A stretch of 64,000 nt of DNA. Origin: Lunularia cruciata (Eukaryota; Streptophyta; Marchantiopsida; Lunulariales; Lunulariaceae). The stretch is taken from assembly GCA_948567375.1 (NCBI GenBank), contig OX419755.1, positions 36,337,001 to 36,401,000 on the forward strand, written 5' to 3'. A model generated the notes under the pieces. It saw only the letters and a list, made by a program, of their open reading frames with translations, did no database searches and was not told where the DNA came from. The position numbers and the translations under genes are program-made. Positions 1-11,875 of this stretch are shown one piece after another; position 1 is the first letter of the stretch; every line of letters begins with the position of its first letter.

Positions 1-1042
1 ACTACCAAGTGGTCCTTGTTAGATGACATTAATCTCTATTTGTACTTGCTCTTCCATCTATATGTGATGCGTTTGAAGGTCTATGAAATTCAAGATTGAG
101 AGCAAGTTGTGACAACCAATGAATCAAAGTGCTCAACCAATTATATGGCTTCTTCCAAGAGTTTGGGCTTTCATATAATTATTTCTAATTTGGTGTGTGA
201 TTTCAAGTCTCTAACAAACAAAGCCAAAGCTTCACCCTCTAGTATCTTTAGAATTTTCATTATTGTATTTTGTATTTGAGTGATAAAGCTACTCATAGAC
301 CCAATTTGCTTCAATTGTATCAATATGTCTTATGCAACATTCATTGCTTGGATTCACCCAATTATTGCACTCTTGAATTCATCTTGTGTAAAGACTAGAA
401 TAAAAAATTGTTGTTGAACTTGCTCTACTTGGAATCATTACCATAGATTTTTCACTCTATCTAATTGGCTCAAATCCAAGAAAATATATCTCTATTCATC
501 TAGAAGATTTGTTGTTTCAAAATAATATTTGCAATCAAACACAAAATTCTCTATTGTACCTAATACATTCTTGCATTTAAATACCTCTAGTTTTGAAAAC
601 TAAACTTTATCTCCTTCTTCTCAAAATGTTACACTTTTACTTGCTCTTATAATTGAAAATCTCTCTCTTCCAATAATCAAGGAAGGTGCTCAATTGTTGC
701 TACATAGCAATGACTATGACTATTGTCATAGTCATTTCTATGCAGCAACAATTGAGTGCCTTTGTTGCTGCCATGACTATTACTCTACCAAATTATCAAC
801 TTGTAATTAGCTAAGTTAACTTGGAGATATAATATACCAACCATTCCTTGGAAGTTATTATCCAAAGGATCAATGGTTCATTAGACAAGGTGATCATATT
901 CAAAAAATTCTACCCAAAGTGTGAAATTATAAACTATATGAACGGATACATTGGTAGTACATGGACACAAAAATCCCAATGGTTTGAGAGAAATGGATTT
1001 GGTGGTCCATAGATTCCATCCATCATATTCTTACTCTATAGA
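1..1042 (-). pseudogene. Degenerate gag of an old A-family gypsy element (A'), cut by the window edge
   Basis: This stretch aligns by eye with the gag and leader part of intact element A (about 15700-16600) in the same minus orientation. For example, 110-200 matches 15700-15790 and 961-1030 matches 16500-16590. CpG is almost absent where element A still has it, and stops and indels occur in every frame, so no protein can be made. The copy runs off the left edge, so any pol part lies outside the window. The match to A is visible directly; the function (capsid/nucleocapsid polyprotein) is inferred from A. Confidence 0.75.
685..760. repeat. Near-perfect inverted repeat inside A'
   Basis: The arms 691-720 and 725-754 are 30 bp each, differ at two positions and are separated by the 4-nt spacer TATT. 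Weaker pairing continues outward to about 685 and 760. Element A shows no such palindrome at the corresponding place, so it arose or was inserted in this copy. It could be a small foldback element or a local inverted duplication. Confidence 0.75.
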
Positions 1043-1427
1043 ATGGAAGATTATATTGGAATTCTCAAGTGAATGAAACTATCAATGTTTAGCACAAACT
1101 TGGGCTTTGGTATTTATAGTGAAGCAATGTACGACTCTTGAGAAATTTCCAAGGAAAATTTCTTCTTGAAGCTGCCTTATTCTACTGCAGGCTAAACTAG
1201 CTGAGAAGTTCACTTCTTGAAACCACCTACTTGGTGTGCAAGTTACCCAATCCTTGGAAGGTACCTAGAAGCTTCACACCAAGAAGCTTCCTAGATGGTT
1301 CTAGACATTTTACCAAGAAGCTTCTTATGAATATTTTAGAATACTCTTAAAATTCCTAGCTATATTTAGCTTCTTCTACTAACTCATTAACCTTTGCTAA
1401 CTCATTTTCCAACTCCATATTATTACA
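1043..1427 (-). mobile_element. Degenerate 5' LTR of A' (A family)
   Basis: The right end reads AACTCCATATTATTACA, against AACTCCATATTGTTACA at the ends of both element A LTRs. The TATA-like TATTTATA is kept at about 1110-1120, and GAAGCTTC blocks survive near 1268-1305. The left limit is approximate because the TG end and primer-binding site have decayed. At about 385 bp it is slightly shorter than the 423-bp LTR of A. Confidence 0.7.
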
Positions 1428-4400
1428 ATCAAGATAGCATTTGAAATCTCAAGTTTCTTTTGATCATTCAATTGAAGGTCTTTATGTATAAAACTCTTAA
1501 TGATAGCAATAAGAGTGGCCATTGTAAGGGTTTTAGAATGATACAAATATACAAACATTTGATTGAACAGTTGCTCAATATAGTCATGACACATGACTAT
1601 TGCTCAATATAATCACTCAAAAATACGATAATATTTTCTTGTTAACTAATTTTTCCAACCACATTGAAAGATAAGTATTGCATGAGATTGCAAGTATATT
1701 CACTTCTATTATTACGTATATAAACAATTGAAGGTAGAGGATATGTGAAGTGTGCTATTTTAGTTTGTCAGAATTTAATTCAAAATTGGTATTGTGAGGT
1801 TGAAGTTAGAATTAAAATATAATAGGCCATGAAGAGTTTTGATTTCATATTGCTATTGAATATGAGTAGATCAAAAAAATGTACTACTACTAGTTACATA
1901 GTTTTTATGGACTTTGGTTTCTTGATGGAATATAGAAGTGTAGTTTATTTTTGGTCCATAAAATTAATGATAATTCCAAGTTATTTCCTAATTATGAAAT
2001 AAAATTTTCCTTTATAGGCTAGTCTATTGCATTTACTTGCTTTTTGGGCCCAATGGAATTGAAGTATGGTAAAATGTTTAACTATAGAAAAGAAATAAGG
2101 TTGATAAGATTTCAAAATTAACTAACCAACAAGCATTATATCATCCAAAGCATAATGGAAGAGGTCTACAATTAGCACAATATGCACTTGACCTAGTAAA
2201 AAAGAAACATGGAGATTTTTTTCCTACTCAAGTTTCATAATATAATGGAGAAAATCATACCACTTACTTAATATACTTTAGAATGATAACTTTAATGGAC
2301 AAAAAACATACAAGAGTTTTGAAGATAGACCTATTCTTACATTTGAGAAAGATACCTTATAACTTATAATGAATTTTTTTATTATATTATATACAATGTT
2401 TATGCAAGTCTTGTAATACCTACAACTTTTTTTTTTAAAGTGATTTACTTGTTTTATTTATGTATGGATTTCCAATCTCAAGCATATTATAAAACTTAGT
2501 TTGTATTCTAAGTAAAAATTAATTGGTGATATTAGCTTTCTCATGTAATTATGCAAGAATGTGTCAAAGAGAAAGAAACAAGTTATCTCTTAGCCTAGGT
2601 ATACATGTAACATGTAATCTGATTGAGATGATATAATGCACTAGACACTCATTTTGAAAATAATTGAATGATGAAACAAATAATTAATAATGAAATTACA
2701 TAAATACATGATAATAATGAAAATAAATACCCTAGATACTTATTTTAAGACAAGCAAGAGTATATTTCCTTTCTCCACTAAAATGCTTAGAGGACCTAAA
2801 CTCCTTAGATATAGTTTAGTAAAACAAACAAAAGTAATATTTCTCATGTAGTCAACAAGTTATCTATAAATCATCCTTGTTGATAGTGGTATTTGTCCAC
2901 TACACTCAAGAATAGACGTTCTTTGGATACTCTTGATGATGACCTGAATCAAAGAGGTCCATGCAAAGTATCTTCCAAATGTTGTAAAGGTAAAGAAGAT
3001 CCTCTCTTATTGAGATCCTCTCTCAATTGGTTGGGACATCTCCGCAACATTGGATATAGACAAAAATACTAAACAAGTCGGAAGAATAGGCAAAGAAGAG
3101 CTATTTTTTCTCAAAAAAGCCAGTTTGCAACTGGCTTTTACATCTGCAAAGCTCCAGCAAAAGAAAGAGATAAAAAATTTCTATCTTTTTTATCCTCCTT
3201 TATTTCTTATTGATGAACTTGAATTCATAAAGGAATTGGAAGTGGATTTGACTATCTTGCTTGAAGTACAAAGCAAAGAATGAGAAGAGAGTGAAAATAT
3301 AAAAAAAAGTGATAGAGAAAAGGGGAGGGTTCAAGAGTACGCGGTATTGGAGAAGGAGAAAATTGAAATCTATTTTTGTTAGTTTGTTAGAGGAGGTGAT
3401 AATCAATCTTCCTGATTAAAAGTTAGAGTATGTCAACAAACATTTGATTTGTTTTGTTTATAATAAGACAAGGAGATAGAGTAGAAGAAAAAGAGTGAAA
3501 CAGTAGGAAAAAGAGAGAGAATGTCTATCAACTATAGGTTTAGAATTACTAATTAAACTATTTTGTGTTTGGTAAAATATTAATAACATTTGTTAAAAGT
3601 AAATGCAAATATGGACAATGTCAAGAAAATTGCTTCATCTTATCCAAAGAATTCAATAAAAGATACCTTCGCTAAAGGGTACTTGGCCAATTACCTCAAA
3701 TCTAACCTTTAACAGCATTCTTGGTAGAGGAGAGCCTTTAAATCAAACCAAGAGAGTCAAACTCCACATTTGATCAGTACAAGAGACTAGAGCAATATGT
3801 AGAAATTTAACTTTAATCAACTAAAACTTGGATTTATCATTCATCCTAATAAGTCTTCCTAAAATACAAAAAAAAATATCTTGGAAAGGAAATTTATCTT
3901 TTGCTAGAGTTTTTCTTTACTCTATTATGGTTGGAGATTGTTGTCTAATACTAAGAAAAGCAAAGTTTCATTGCTTTTAAAGTGAACTCTAAATAGCTTG
4001 AATCTAGCTTATGTGGTTGATTCTCCAATAAAATATCTTCATTTTTTGGATCAAAATTTTGTCTTTTGATATAATTTTTTGGAGAAATTTTAATTTGATA
4101 TAATATCCTTAAAAATGATAAAAATGATAAAAATGGCAATAATAAAAAGAAGTCTCTATGCCAAAAAAAATTACTACCTCAATTTCAAATTTTTCAATAA
4201 ACAAGTTTATCCTATTTGAATTTGAAGAGCAAAATATAACAGTTTTGATTGTTGAATTGGATAATTTATTCTTATAAATCTTTGACAAACAGATAAAAAT
4301 TTTGCAATTCTTGATAATGCCCTTGGCAAATTCTATATAAAGAAGAAGAAATTTGGATTTTTGTTCTTCTTATTTTATTTACACATTAGATGTTCTTCTT

Positions 4401-4911
4401 CTTACTAAGCAGATTTCTAGCATATTTGCTACTTTAGGCAAAAAAAACTATTTGCAAATTTTACTTATTTTATGTCTCTTTTTTTCTCATCAATTTTAAC
4501 CATTTGGACAAAAAGTGCAGATTTGGTACACATTAATATTTTACAAATATAAGGAAAGCCTTGTAAGTAAAGTTGGATAACCAAACTTGATGGATTCTTG
4601 AATTGCTATGATTTGAGACTTTGGCACTTTTCATTAGATCTTCCAAGGGTGGAGATCCTTTATCATATATTACATCTACCATATATATATATATAGAGAG
4701 AGAGAGAGCAACATAAAGAAAGTGGACTGTATACTGGTGGACAACAAGGGCAATATTATCCTCTTGCATTTGCTTCTCAAGAAGCTCCATATCTTATTTA
4801 TGAATTGCATTCATTGAAAAGTTAGAAAGGAGATGGTACTTCACTTGATGGTATTTATCTTTCCATGCAATTCATGAATAGATCATAGATCCAAGAATAT
4901 CAAATTTAGAT
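1428..4911. other. AT-rich, CpG-poor stretch without a recognisable gene
   Basis: Only short open frames occur (up to about 85 codons) and none shows a familiar domain. The near absence of CpG matches the decayed transposons around it, so this is probably very old repeat DNA. It may include the unseen 5' end of element C. Confidence 0.5.
4673..4708. repeat. Compound microsatellite (AT)n(AG)n
   Basis: A run of alternating AT passes directly into alternating AG. It is a simple-sequence repeat with no coding role visible. Confidence 0.9.
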
Positions 4912-5031
4912 GTTGAGTTTTTCACCTCTTATGTTGGTGATAAAGATGTCTTGGACTTTATGTGTGGAGCAACACAAGTAGATGCCATTGCCATAGTGAC
5001 TAGGAGTGTAATGTATGCTTTGGAGCCTAGA
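4912..5031 (+). pseudogene. Element C, gag-like fragment 1
   Basis: Forty codons are open up to the exact insertion point of element B and continue in the same frame after B (from 11324) and, past one TAG at the junction, after element A (from 17035). This frame continuity ties the three pieces together as one interrupted coding region. The residues (for example DVLDFMCGATQVDAIAI) are not a domain I can name from sequence; the position upstream of the protease implies gag. The 5' LTR of C was not found. Confidence 0.5.
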
Positions 5032-5631
5032 TGTAATACCATTAGCTAGATATATTAATCTAGAGGTGGAAATTGGCTTTGTAATATCAAGAAGGATATT
5101 ATATATGATTATAAATAGATTAGATAGAGGTGTCACCAAAAGAGTACTTCCACTAATAGAGCAAGAGCCAAAAACACTTTGAAAACTTTAGAGCCAATTT
5201 TGGAGTCCTAAACGCATGAATTAGACCTCAAAGATGGAAATAACCTTAGCTTTGGACAAAAACCTTAGCTTGCCTTCTCCCCTTAGCTATTTCTCTTGTC
5301 AAGAGCTTTCCAATGGTACCTCACCCACGCTATTTTGAGCTTCATGTAAGAAGATTCCCTAAAGATTCCCTTGAATCAAACTTGTTTAACCAACCAGATA
5401 GGACAAGGACCAACATGTCACCAATTCATGCAACTAACCTAAGGGTTGAGCTTACTAGTATATAACCAATCCATATATCTGATCCAAGGGTGGAGCTTCC
5501 TTTGAGGAGATCCTCTTTGTTATATTAAAAAGATAAGGTGCTCCTTTGGGGTATTATAATATTGAGTGTCAAAGCTTTTTTTTCTTCTCCTATGTTTCTC
5601 TTAAGGGTTCTCTTGTCCTCAAAACATTACA
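5032..5631 (+). mobile_element. 5' LTR of element B
   Basis: It runs from TGTAATACCATTAGC to CAAAACATTACA (600 bp). A TA-rich segment near 5519-5530 lies where other family copies have TATATAATAAAG and is the likely TATA region. A 'CCAAGGGTGGAGCTT'-type motif occurs twice about 40 bp apart upstream of it, a possible repeated promoter element. Confidence 0.9.
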
Positions 5632-5632
5632 A

Positions 5633-5646
5633 TGGTATCAGAGTGG
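5633..5646 (+). other. Primer-binding site of element B (initiator tRNA-Met)
   Basis: TGGTATCAGAGTGG begins one base after the LTR. The first 11 bases match the complement of the 3' end of plant initiator tRNA-Met. Confidence 0.9.
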
Positions 5647-8600
5647 TTGTTTTAATCCAGGAGAATGGATCATCCCACTTGGAGGAACACAAATTACTAA
5701 GATTGAGTAATTTTGAAATGAGAAAACATAGTACAATCAATAGATAAGGGTGTTTTAGAGAGAGGATGGGATGGAAGTTCCTGAAGGATAATTTTCTACA
5801 CCTTGCTTTCCATTCTTTTATCCATTCTATATGAAGATTATATACATCCAATAGGAGCAAGTGAGAGTATGTCTCATTTACTATTTTGGAAGAGAGGTCA
5901 TGGATATGATAATGAATTCATCAAACCCATTGATTCTACTTATGGTGATATATGAAAAAGAGTGGAATTTGATAATCTTTAATCTATTATGAGGTAATGG
6001 ATTTGAATATACCAAATCTTCTCCCTTTCAACACATAAGTAAAAATCTGTTATGTGATTAACCAAAAATGATATTAAGGATTTTGTAATCCGTAATTTTG
6101 GTGAGAAATATTATCAAAAACTGATACCCTTTAAGGTCCCAATGGTAGTCCTAATAGTCCATGCACCATCCAAATTGATCATATTAACACTCTATTGAAA
6201 TAAGAAGTAGCAATTGAGTGTTTACCGTGTGTACTAATTATGTAGTTGTAGGACTTGATGCAAGGAATGCAGTGGATATTGAATGAGTTTTGGGAGATCA
6301 AGATGATAATGGAAGCATTGCAAAGTCAAGTACATATTTTCAAGGATGATTAGGTAATGCAAGAAGTAGAACCATCACAAAATCCAATGACCAATGGCCA
6401 AAGTACTTAGAGAGTCACTCATGCTAATGACACCGACTATGGTCAACAATGAAACCACATTCTTACTATTGATGACGGAAGACACGCAACATCAAGCCTT
6501 ACAAGGAACATCATTCTATAGGAGTAGTGGAAAACTAGATTTCAAGAATGAAATGATACTTTTTATTATTCACAATTGAGATCACTGATCATTCCTTAGG
6601 TGTGTTTGTGTGTGAGTACTTGACCAATAAAGCACTCAAATGATACAATGCTTAAGAATGACATTGTTGAAAAAAGGAAGAGAGATCATTTGGATGACAA
6701 TGTAAAAGGGTTGCTAAAGAATTTTCAATCTATGGATTCCATGTAGATGGCCAAAATCTGACTATGGGAGTTGAAGTAAAGGAATAACATATAGTATGTT
6801 GAGGAGTTTCTTGATCTACAGATTGCAATAATTGATATGAGTCCAACAAAAGTTCTTAACAATTTCAAACATGATTAAAAGAGCAAATTTGCCAAGAGAT
6901 AATGGTACAAAATCCTCATAATATTTTTTAATCCATTACTTGTGTTCAAAGAATAGTAAGGGCACTTGGAGGAGGTGAAGAGGTAATCCCAATGCAACAC
7001 TATCGGGCTTAGATACCCCATTTTGGTGGACCATTTCCTATGGTATTGGGCAAAATTTAATTCCAAGACCAAGGAGCATGACCACTCCAAGGAGAATGTG
7101 GATAGGTTGAAGAAAGGAGAGATAGAGTTCCATGAGGAGAAGAGGCTTGAGCAAAACAACAATGTTGTTACAATTAATGCCTAGTTGGGCACATAACTAT
7201 CAATTGTAGTGTTCATCTTCTTGGAGTGCCCTGGCCTCCATATAGGCAACCTTTGAACAACATAGAGAGATAAATTGAAGAGGAGGATGTTGAAATCATA
7301 TTGGAAAACAGAGATCTAGTAATGTACCTTGTGGCCTTATTGGCTCAATAGAGAAGAGTAAAAGTAGAGGGAGGAAGTAGACCAATGCAAGGAAGATAAA
7401 TGCACAACTGATTATTGTAAATGGAGTCCTAGAAGGTAATCAGGTGAAACTATTAATAGACATTGGAGCAACAAAGAATTTTTTTATCTTGCTTTGTTGC
7501 AATAAGATTAGGGATAGAACTAAAGAAGGATGAGAATGAACACGTAAAGTTACCTAATGGTCAAATAGAGAGGATTGAGTCATTACTTAGAAAGGTAACA
7601 CTTTATGTAAGAGAGTATTGGGAAGAAATTGAAAGGTGAGTGATACAGTTAACTTGTTATGATGTGATCTTAAGTATAACTTGAATGGAGCACTAAACCC
7701 CATGGTCGATTGGAGAAATAAAGTATTGAGAACTAGCCAATGGAAGATCAATGGGATTAAAGAAAGATCCCAAAAGCAAAAATTGACTCTCTATGTCAGA
7801 AAGACAAGAATATTCAATAAGATAGATAAATGTTTCATGGATCTAATAAGAGAAGTTCAGAGTGTGCAATTCAATAGACAAATTCCTAAGAATTTGAAAG
7901 ATGTGGTCAATGAGTTTCAACATGTCTTTCCGGATGATTTACCCTTAGGATTACCACCAAAAAGGAAAGTAGATCATAAAATCTAGATATTTCTAAGGAA
8001 GACTCTCCTTGTAAGACGCATATTGACTATCACCTCATGAGTTGGAGGAGTGTAAGGCTCAAATCAAGGAGATGTTGCAAAAAGAGTTTATCAACATAGT
8101 GTATCACCATATGGGGCTCCAATCTTTTTTGTGAAAAAAGATTGTACAATCAGCATGTGCATTGATTACCGGGGCCTAAATCAACAAACAATGAAGAAAA
8201 AAATTCCCACTACCTTGCAGGGATGACCTATTTGATGAACTCAATGAGGCAAAAAACTTCACCAAACTTGATTTGCAAAGCAACTATAATCAAATTAGGA
8301 TCACAAAGGAAGATATACATAAAATTGCCTTTTGAATAAGGTATGGTCACTTTGAGTACCTGGCCTCACAAACACACCACCCACTTTCATGAGTTTGATG
8401 AATGATATTTATTTTTATACTTAGATAAATCTATTTCATTTTCCTTGATGACATCTTAGTCTAGAATAGTATGATGATGGAGCACAAGCAACATCTACAA
8501 GAAGTCCTTCAGATTTTGTGACAAAATTAGTTGTATGCCAAAATCTCAAAGTGTAAGTTTGGTAACTCTAGAGTAGACTACTTGGAGCATAGAGTAAGTT

Positions 8601-10703
8601 TGAAAGGTATCCAAGTATTAACAAACAAAATAGTCATTCAGAAATGGGGTGCTCTTAGAAGATGAGACTCAACTCAAAGTTTCTTTGGATTGATGCGGTT
8701 CTATCATCAATTTTTCAAAGACTTCTCCAAGGTCACACAACCTCTAATTGCACTACTTAGAAAGGGGAAGAAGTGAATGTGGAAAATTGTACAAGAATTA
8801 ACATTTCAAGAATTGAAAGATGCATTACTACATGCACCAATCTTAAAAAAGTATGACCCAAAATGTCTAATCAAGTAGGCTACAAATGCATCAAAGATTG
8901 CAATAGGAGCAATCCTACAATAAGAATAGAATGACGGTTGCATATTTTTCTTGAAAGAAATTATTGATAGAATGCAACTATCACTTTATTGAAAGAGAGG
9001 AGTTGGTCATTGTCCTTGAAATCAAGCATTGAAAGTACTATATTGGCAAGAAGGCATTTATAGTGATAGACCACAAACCTCTAGTGTACCGCAAGACATA
9101 AAAAGATCTATCTTGTCAAAAGATTTGGTAGGCAAAGGGAAGACAATGGTTCAACATGATGATCACATATGTGGACGGCAAGGAGCAACTTGTAGACGTG
9201 TTCACCCAAATGCCTATGATAAACAATCTAGTGGTAGAGTTCAAGATGAACCCAAAATTTTGGCCCAAGATTGTTGTTGCTACAAAAACTAAACCATAGA
9301 TTATAGGAGCTCAATCATCCAAAGGCATAACCAATACCCAAGGACTCAAATTTTGTGATGGCAAGTTATGGATCCCATGTGCTCAAAACATAAGAACCAC
9401 AATCTTAGCAAAATATCATGATTTTTCCATTGTAGGTCATGTTGGAATGGACAATATCTAGTAATCATGCTATTATTAGGATGTAGTCAAATGTTATTAT
9501 TATTGGCACAAGATGAGCAACAATGTGATGGAGTATATTTGAAGCTACCTACTCTATCAAAAAAATAAAGCTTCTAATTAGGTTCTTGTAGGACTCCTTC
9601 AACCCCTTCCTACTCTTATAGAACATTGGGAACATGTTAGCATGGATTTGGTTTGTGAATTGCCCAAGATCACCTCAAGGGTTGACTCCATTGCAGTCTT
9701 TGTACATCACTTAGCAAAATGAGTCATGTGCATCCTACAACCAAGGCCATGATTTCTCCACAATTAGCTCAATTGTACTTAGCTATAGTCTTTTCTCTCT
9801 ATGGCTTGTCTCAAGTGCTCATTACCAAGCAAGGCACTCAATTCACAAGATTTTCTTGGAAAACACTATTTGGCATCTTTAAACCCAAATTGGCTATATC
9901 CATGGCATACCATACACAAACCAATGGAAAAGTAGAGCAGGATAATTGCACTATTGAGGATATATTCTAGGGCTTCACCTTAGATGAACAAGAAAGGTGG
10001 GACACCTTACTTCTATTGGTGGAATTTTCCTATGACAATTTAGTGAATGAATCTTGATAGATTACACCATTCTTTTGCATGTATAAAGAACACTTTTCAC
10101 ACCTTCAAGCTTGATGAAGATCCACCCAATGGCTACTAAGGTTGACATTGTCAACACTTTTGTTTCTAGAATCCAACAGGATTTGAAGAACACTAAATAT
10201 AGGTTGCATATCACCCAAAATTGACAAAAAAATATGCAAATGCACATTGTAGGCACATTGAGTATGTTGTTGGGGATCAAGTCTGATTTTCCACCATTAA
10301 ACTCATATTAGTTTGCCATTGTAAGCTCATACCTTGTTTTATTGGGCCTTTTTCCATCCTCCATTGAATTGGCGTAGTGGCCTACCACCTTGAGCTACTG
10401 TCACATATGAAGATCCATCTATGTTTCTTGACTACATAGATATGCATCCTCACTACTCCCTTTTCTTCCATACAAGAATTTTCACATTGTATAACACTCA
10501 TTGATGTCATGGAGGAATATGAAGTTGAACGCATTCTCTAGAAATGCATCTAAGGTAACCACCATCTACCTGTGGAATATTTGGTGCATTGGAAAGAGTA
10601 CCCATTGATGAGGCAACATGTGAGCCAATAGTCATCTTGAACCATGCACTAGTGTTAGTGTAATCTTTTGAGCAACAACTTTGCAATGAGGACATTGCAT
10701 CTT
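5647..10703 (+). pseudogene. Decayed gag-pol of element B with a C-terminal chromodomain
   Basis: The polyprotein is broken by many stops and shifts but domains stay in order. The protease active site survives as L-I-D-I-G-A-T near 7450-7475. The RT begins near 7900 (FPDDLPLGLP), has CIDYRGLN near 8158-8183, and keeps LDDILV near 8438-8455. RNase H follows at about 8820-9100. The integrase zinc-finger region is near 9400-9570 and the core domain is at about 9600-10000. The chromodomain remains as EEYEVERIL (about 10510-10538) and VEYLVHWKEYPL (about 10571-10606). In living relatives this protein makes and inserts the DNA copy, and the chromodomain targets marked chromatin. This copy cannot. 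Confidence 0.85.
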
Positions 10704-10719
10704 AAAAACGGGACAGATT
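10704..10719 (+). other. Polypurine tract of element B
   Basis: AAAAACGGGACAGATT lies directly before the 3' LTR and is purine-rich apart from one C and the terminal TT. It is the expected start site for plus-strand DNA synthesis. Confidence 0.6.
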
Positions 10720-11318
10720 TGTAATACCATTAGCTAGAAATATTATCTAGAGATGAAAATTGGCTTGGTAATATTTGGAAGGATATTTTATATGATGGAC
10801 TAAGTAGATCAAATAGAAGTATCACCAAAAGAGTACTTCCACTAATAGAGCAAGAGCCAGAAACACCATGAGAACTTTAGAGCCAATTTTATAAGTCTAA
10901 ATAGATGAATTAGGCCTCAAAGAAAGAAAGATTCATCCCCCTCTAAAAGAAAGACTTTCTTTCTCCCTCTAATAATTGTCTCATGGAGAGCTTTCCAATG
11001 GTACCTCACCCATGCTATTCTAAGCTTCCCATAAGAAGATTCTCTAAAGATTCTCTTTAGTCAAACTTGTTTGACCAACTAAATATGACAAGGATAGACA
11101 TGTCACCCGTCCACGCAACTAATCTAAGGGTGGGGCTTGTTGATATATCACCAATCCATGTATTTGATCCAAGGGTGGAGCTTCTTTTGAGGAAGTCGTC
11201 TTTGTTAAACAAATAGAGACAAGGTGCTCCTTTGGAGCATCAAAGTATTGAGTGTCAAAGCTTTGTGTTTCTTCTCTTGTGTTTCTCTTTGGACTTCTCC
11301 TATCCTTGGAATATAACA
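10720..11318 (+). mobile_element. 3' LTR of element B
   Basis: It begins TGTAATACCATTAGC like the 5' LTR and ends GGAATATAACA (599 bp). It is followed at once by the target-site duplication CTAGA and the next piece of element C. Confidence 0.9.
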
Positions 11319-11386
11319 CTAGAAGAGCATCAATGGAGTTGGACATATTGAGCAGAAAGATTGGTAGACAAGTTACACTCCCTTAG
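11319..11386 (+). pseudogene. Element C, gag-like fragment 2
   Basis: This 68-bp piece lies between the insertion points of B and A. After the CTAGA duplication it reads on in the same frame as fragment 1 (11324 onward: RASMELDILSRKIG) until a TAG at the CTTAG duplication of element A. No domain name can be given from so short a piece. Confidence 0.55.
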
Positions 11387-11809
11387 TGTAAAAGACCAAA
11401 ACCGAGGAGAGAAATAGGAGAATGGAAATTCACATTGGGACACTTGAATGAGGGAAAACTCCGAATGCCTAGCATGAGCTTCGGCCTTGGTATTTATAGG
11501 TATCATACAAGTCCCTTGAAGCTTCTCAAGAAGCTTCCTTGAGCCGCTTTCTTGGAGTGCAAGCCAAGTTAACTAGGAAGCTTCTCAAGAAGCTTCCTTC
11601 TAGAAGCCGCCTACTTGGCGTGCAAGCTAAGCTAGTTAGAAGCTTCTAGAAGCTTCCTTCTAGAAGCTACCTGCTTAGGGCGCAAGTTAACTAGTTAGGA
11701 AGCTTCCTAAGAAGCTTCTTAGATGCTTCTAGAATATTCTAGGCTATTTTGTCTTATTCTCTACTTCGTAAGCTCAACTAACTTCGTCACTAAACTCCAT
11801 ATTGTTACA
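11387..11809 (-). mobile_element. 3' LTR of element A
   Basis: It reads TGTAAAAGACC to ATTGTTACA on the plus strand. It matches the right-hand LTR over all 423 bp except for two transitions. It carries the same TATA sequence (11491-11498) and eight GAAGCTTC palindromes (first bases 11518, 11530, 11577, 11589, 11639, 11649, 11699, 11711). Confidence 0.96.
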
Positions 11810-11822
11810 TATTCCCCCGCCG
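11810..11822 (-). other. Polypurine tract of element A
   Basis: On the minus strand CGGCGGGGGAATA abuts the 3' LTR. The GGCGGGGGAA core is the expected plus-strand primer. Confidence 0.75.
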
Positions 11823-11875
11823 CTAGTTGGTGACGTCCTCGTCGCCAGTGAAGCTTCGAATTCCTTGATGGCCAT

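Larger units (their letters stand above)
5032..11318 (+). mobile_element. Chromovirus-type Ty3/gypsy element B, complete but decayed
   Basis: Two LTRs (5032-5631 and 10720-11318), a tRNA-iMet primer-binding site and a purine-rich tract bound a decayed gag-pol. The 5-bp target-site duplication CTAGA (5027-5031 and 11319-11323) is perfect. By eye the first 140 bp of the two LTRs differ at roughly one base in ten, so the insertion is much older than element A. It lies in the gag-like part of element C. Internal order is gag, protease, RT, RNase H, integrase, chromodomain, as in chromoviruses. Confidence 0.92.

Noticed and set aside
11638-11657. HindIII-rich LTR repeats as a CRISPR-like array
   Set aside because: The repeats lie inside an LTR, are only three to four diverged units and have no unique spacers; heat-shock elements explain them.
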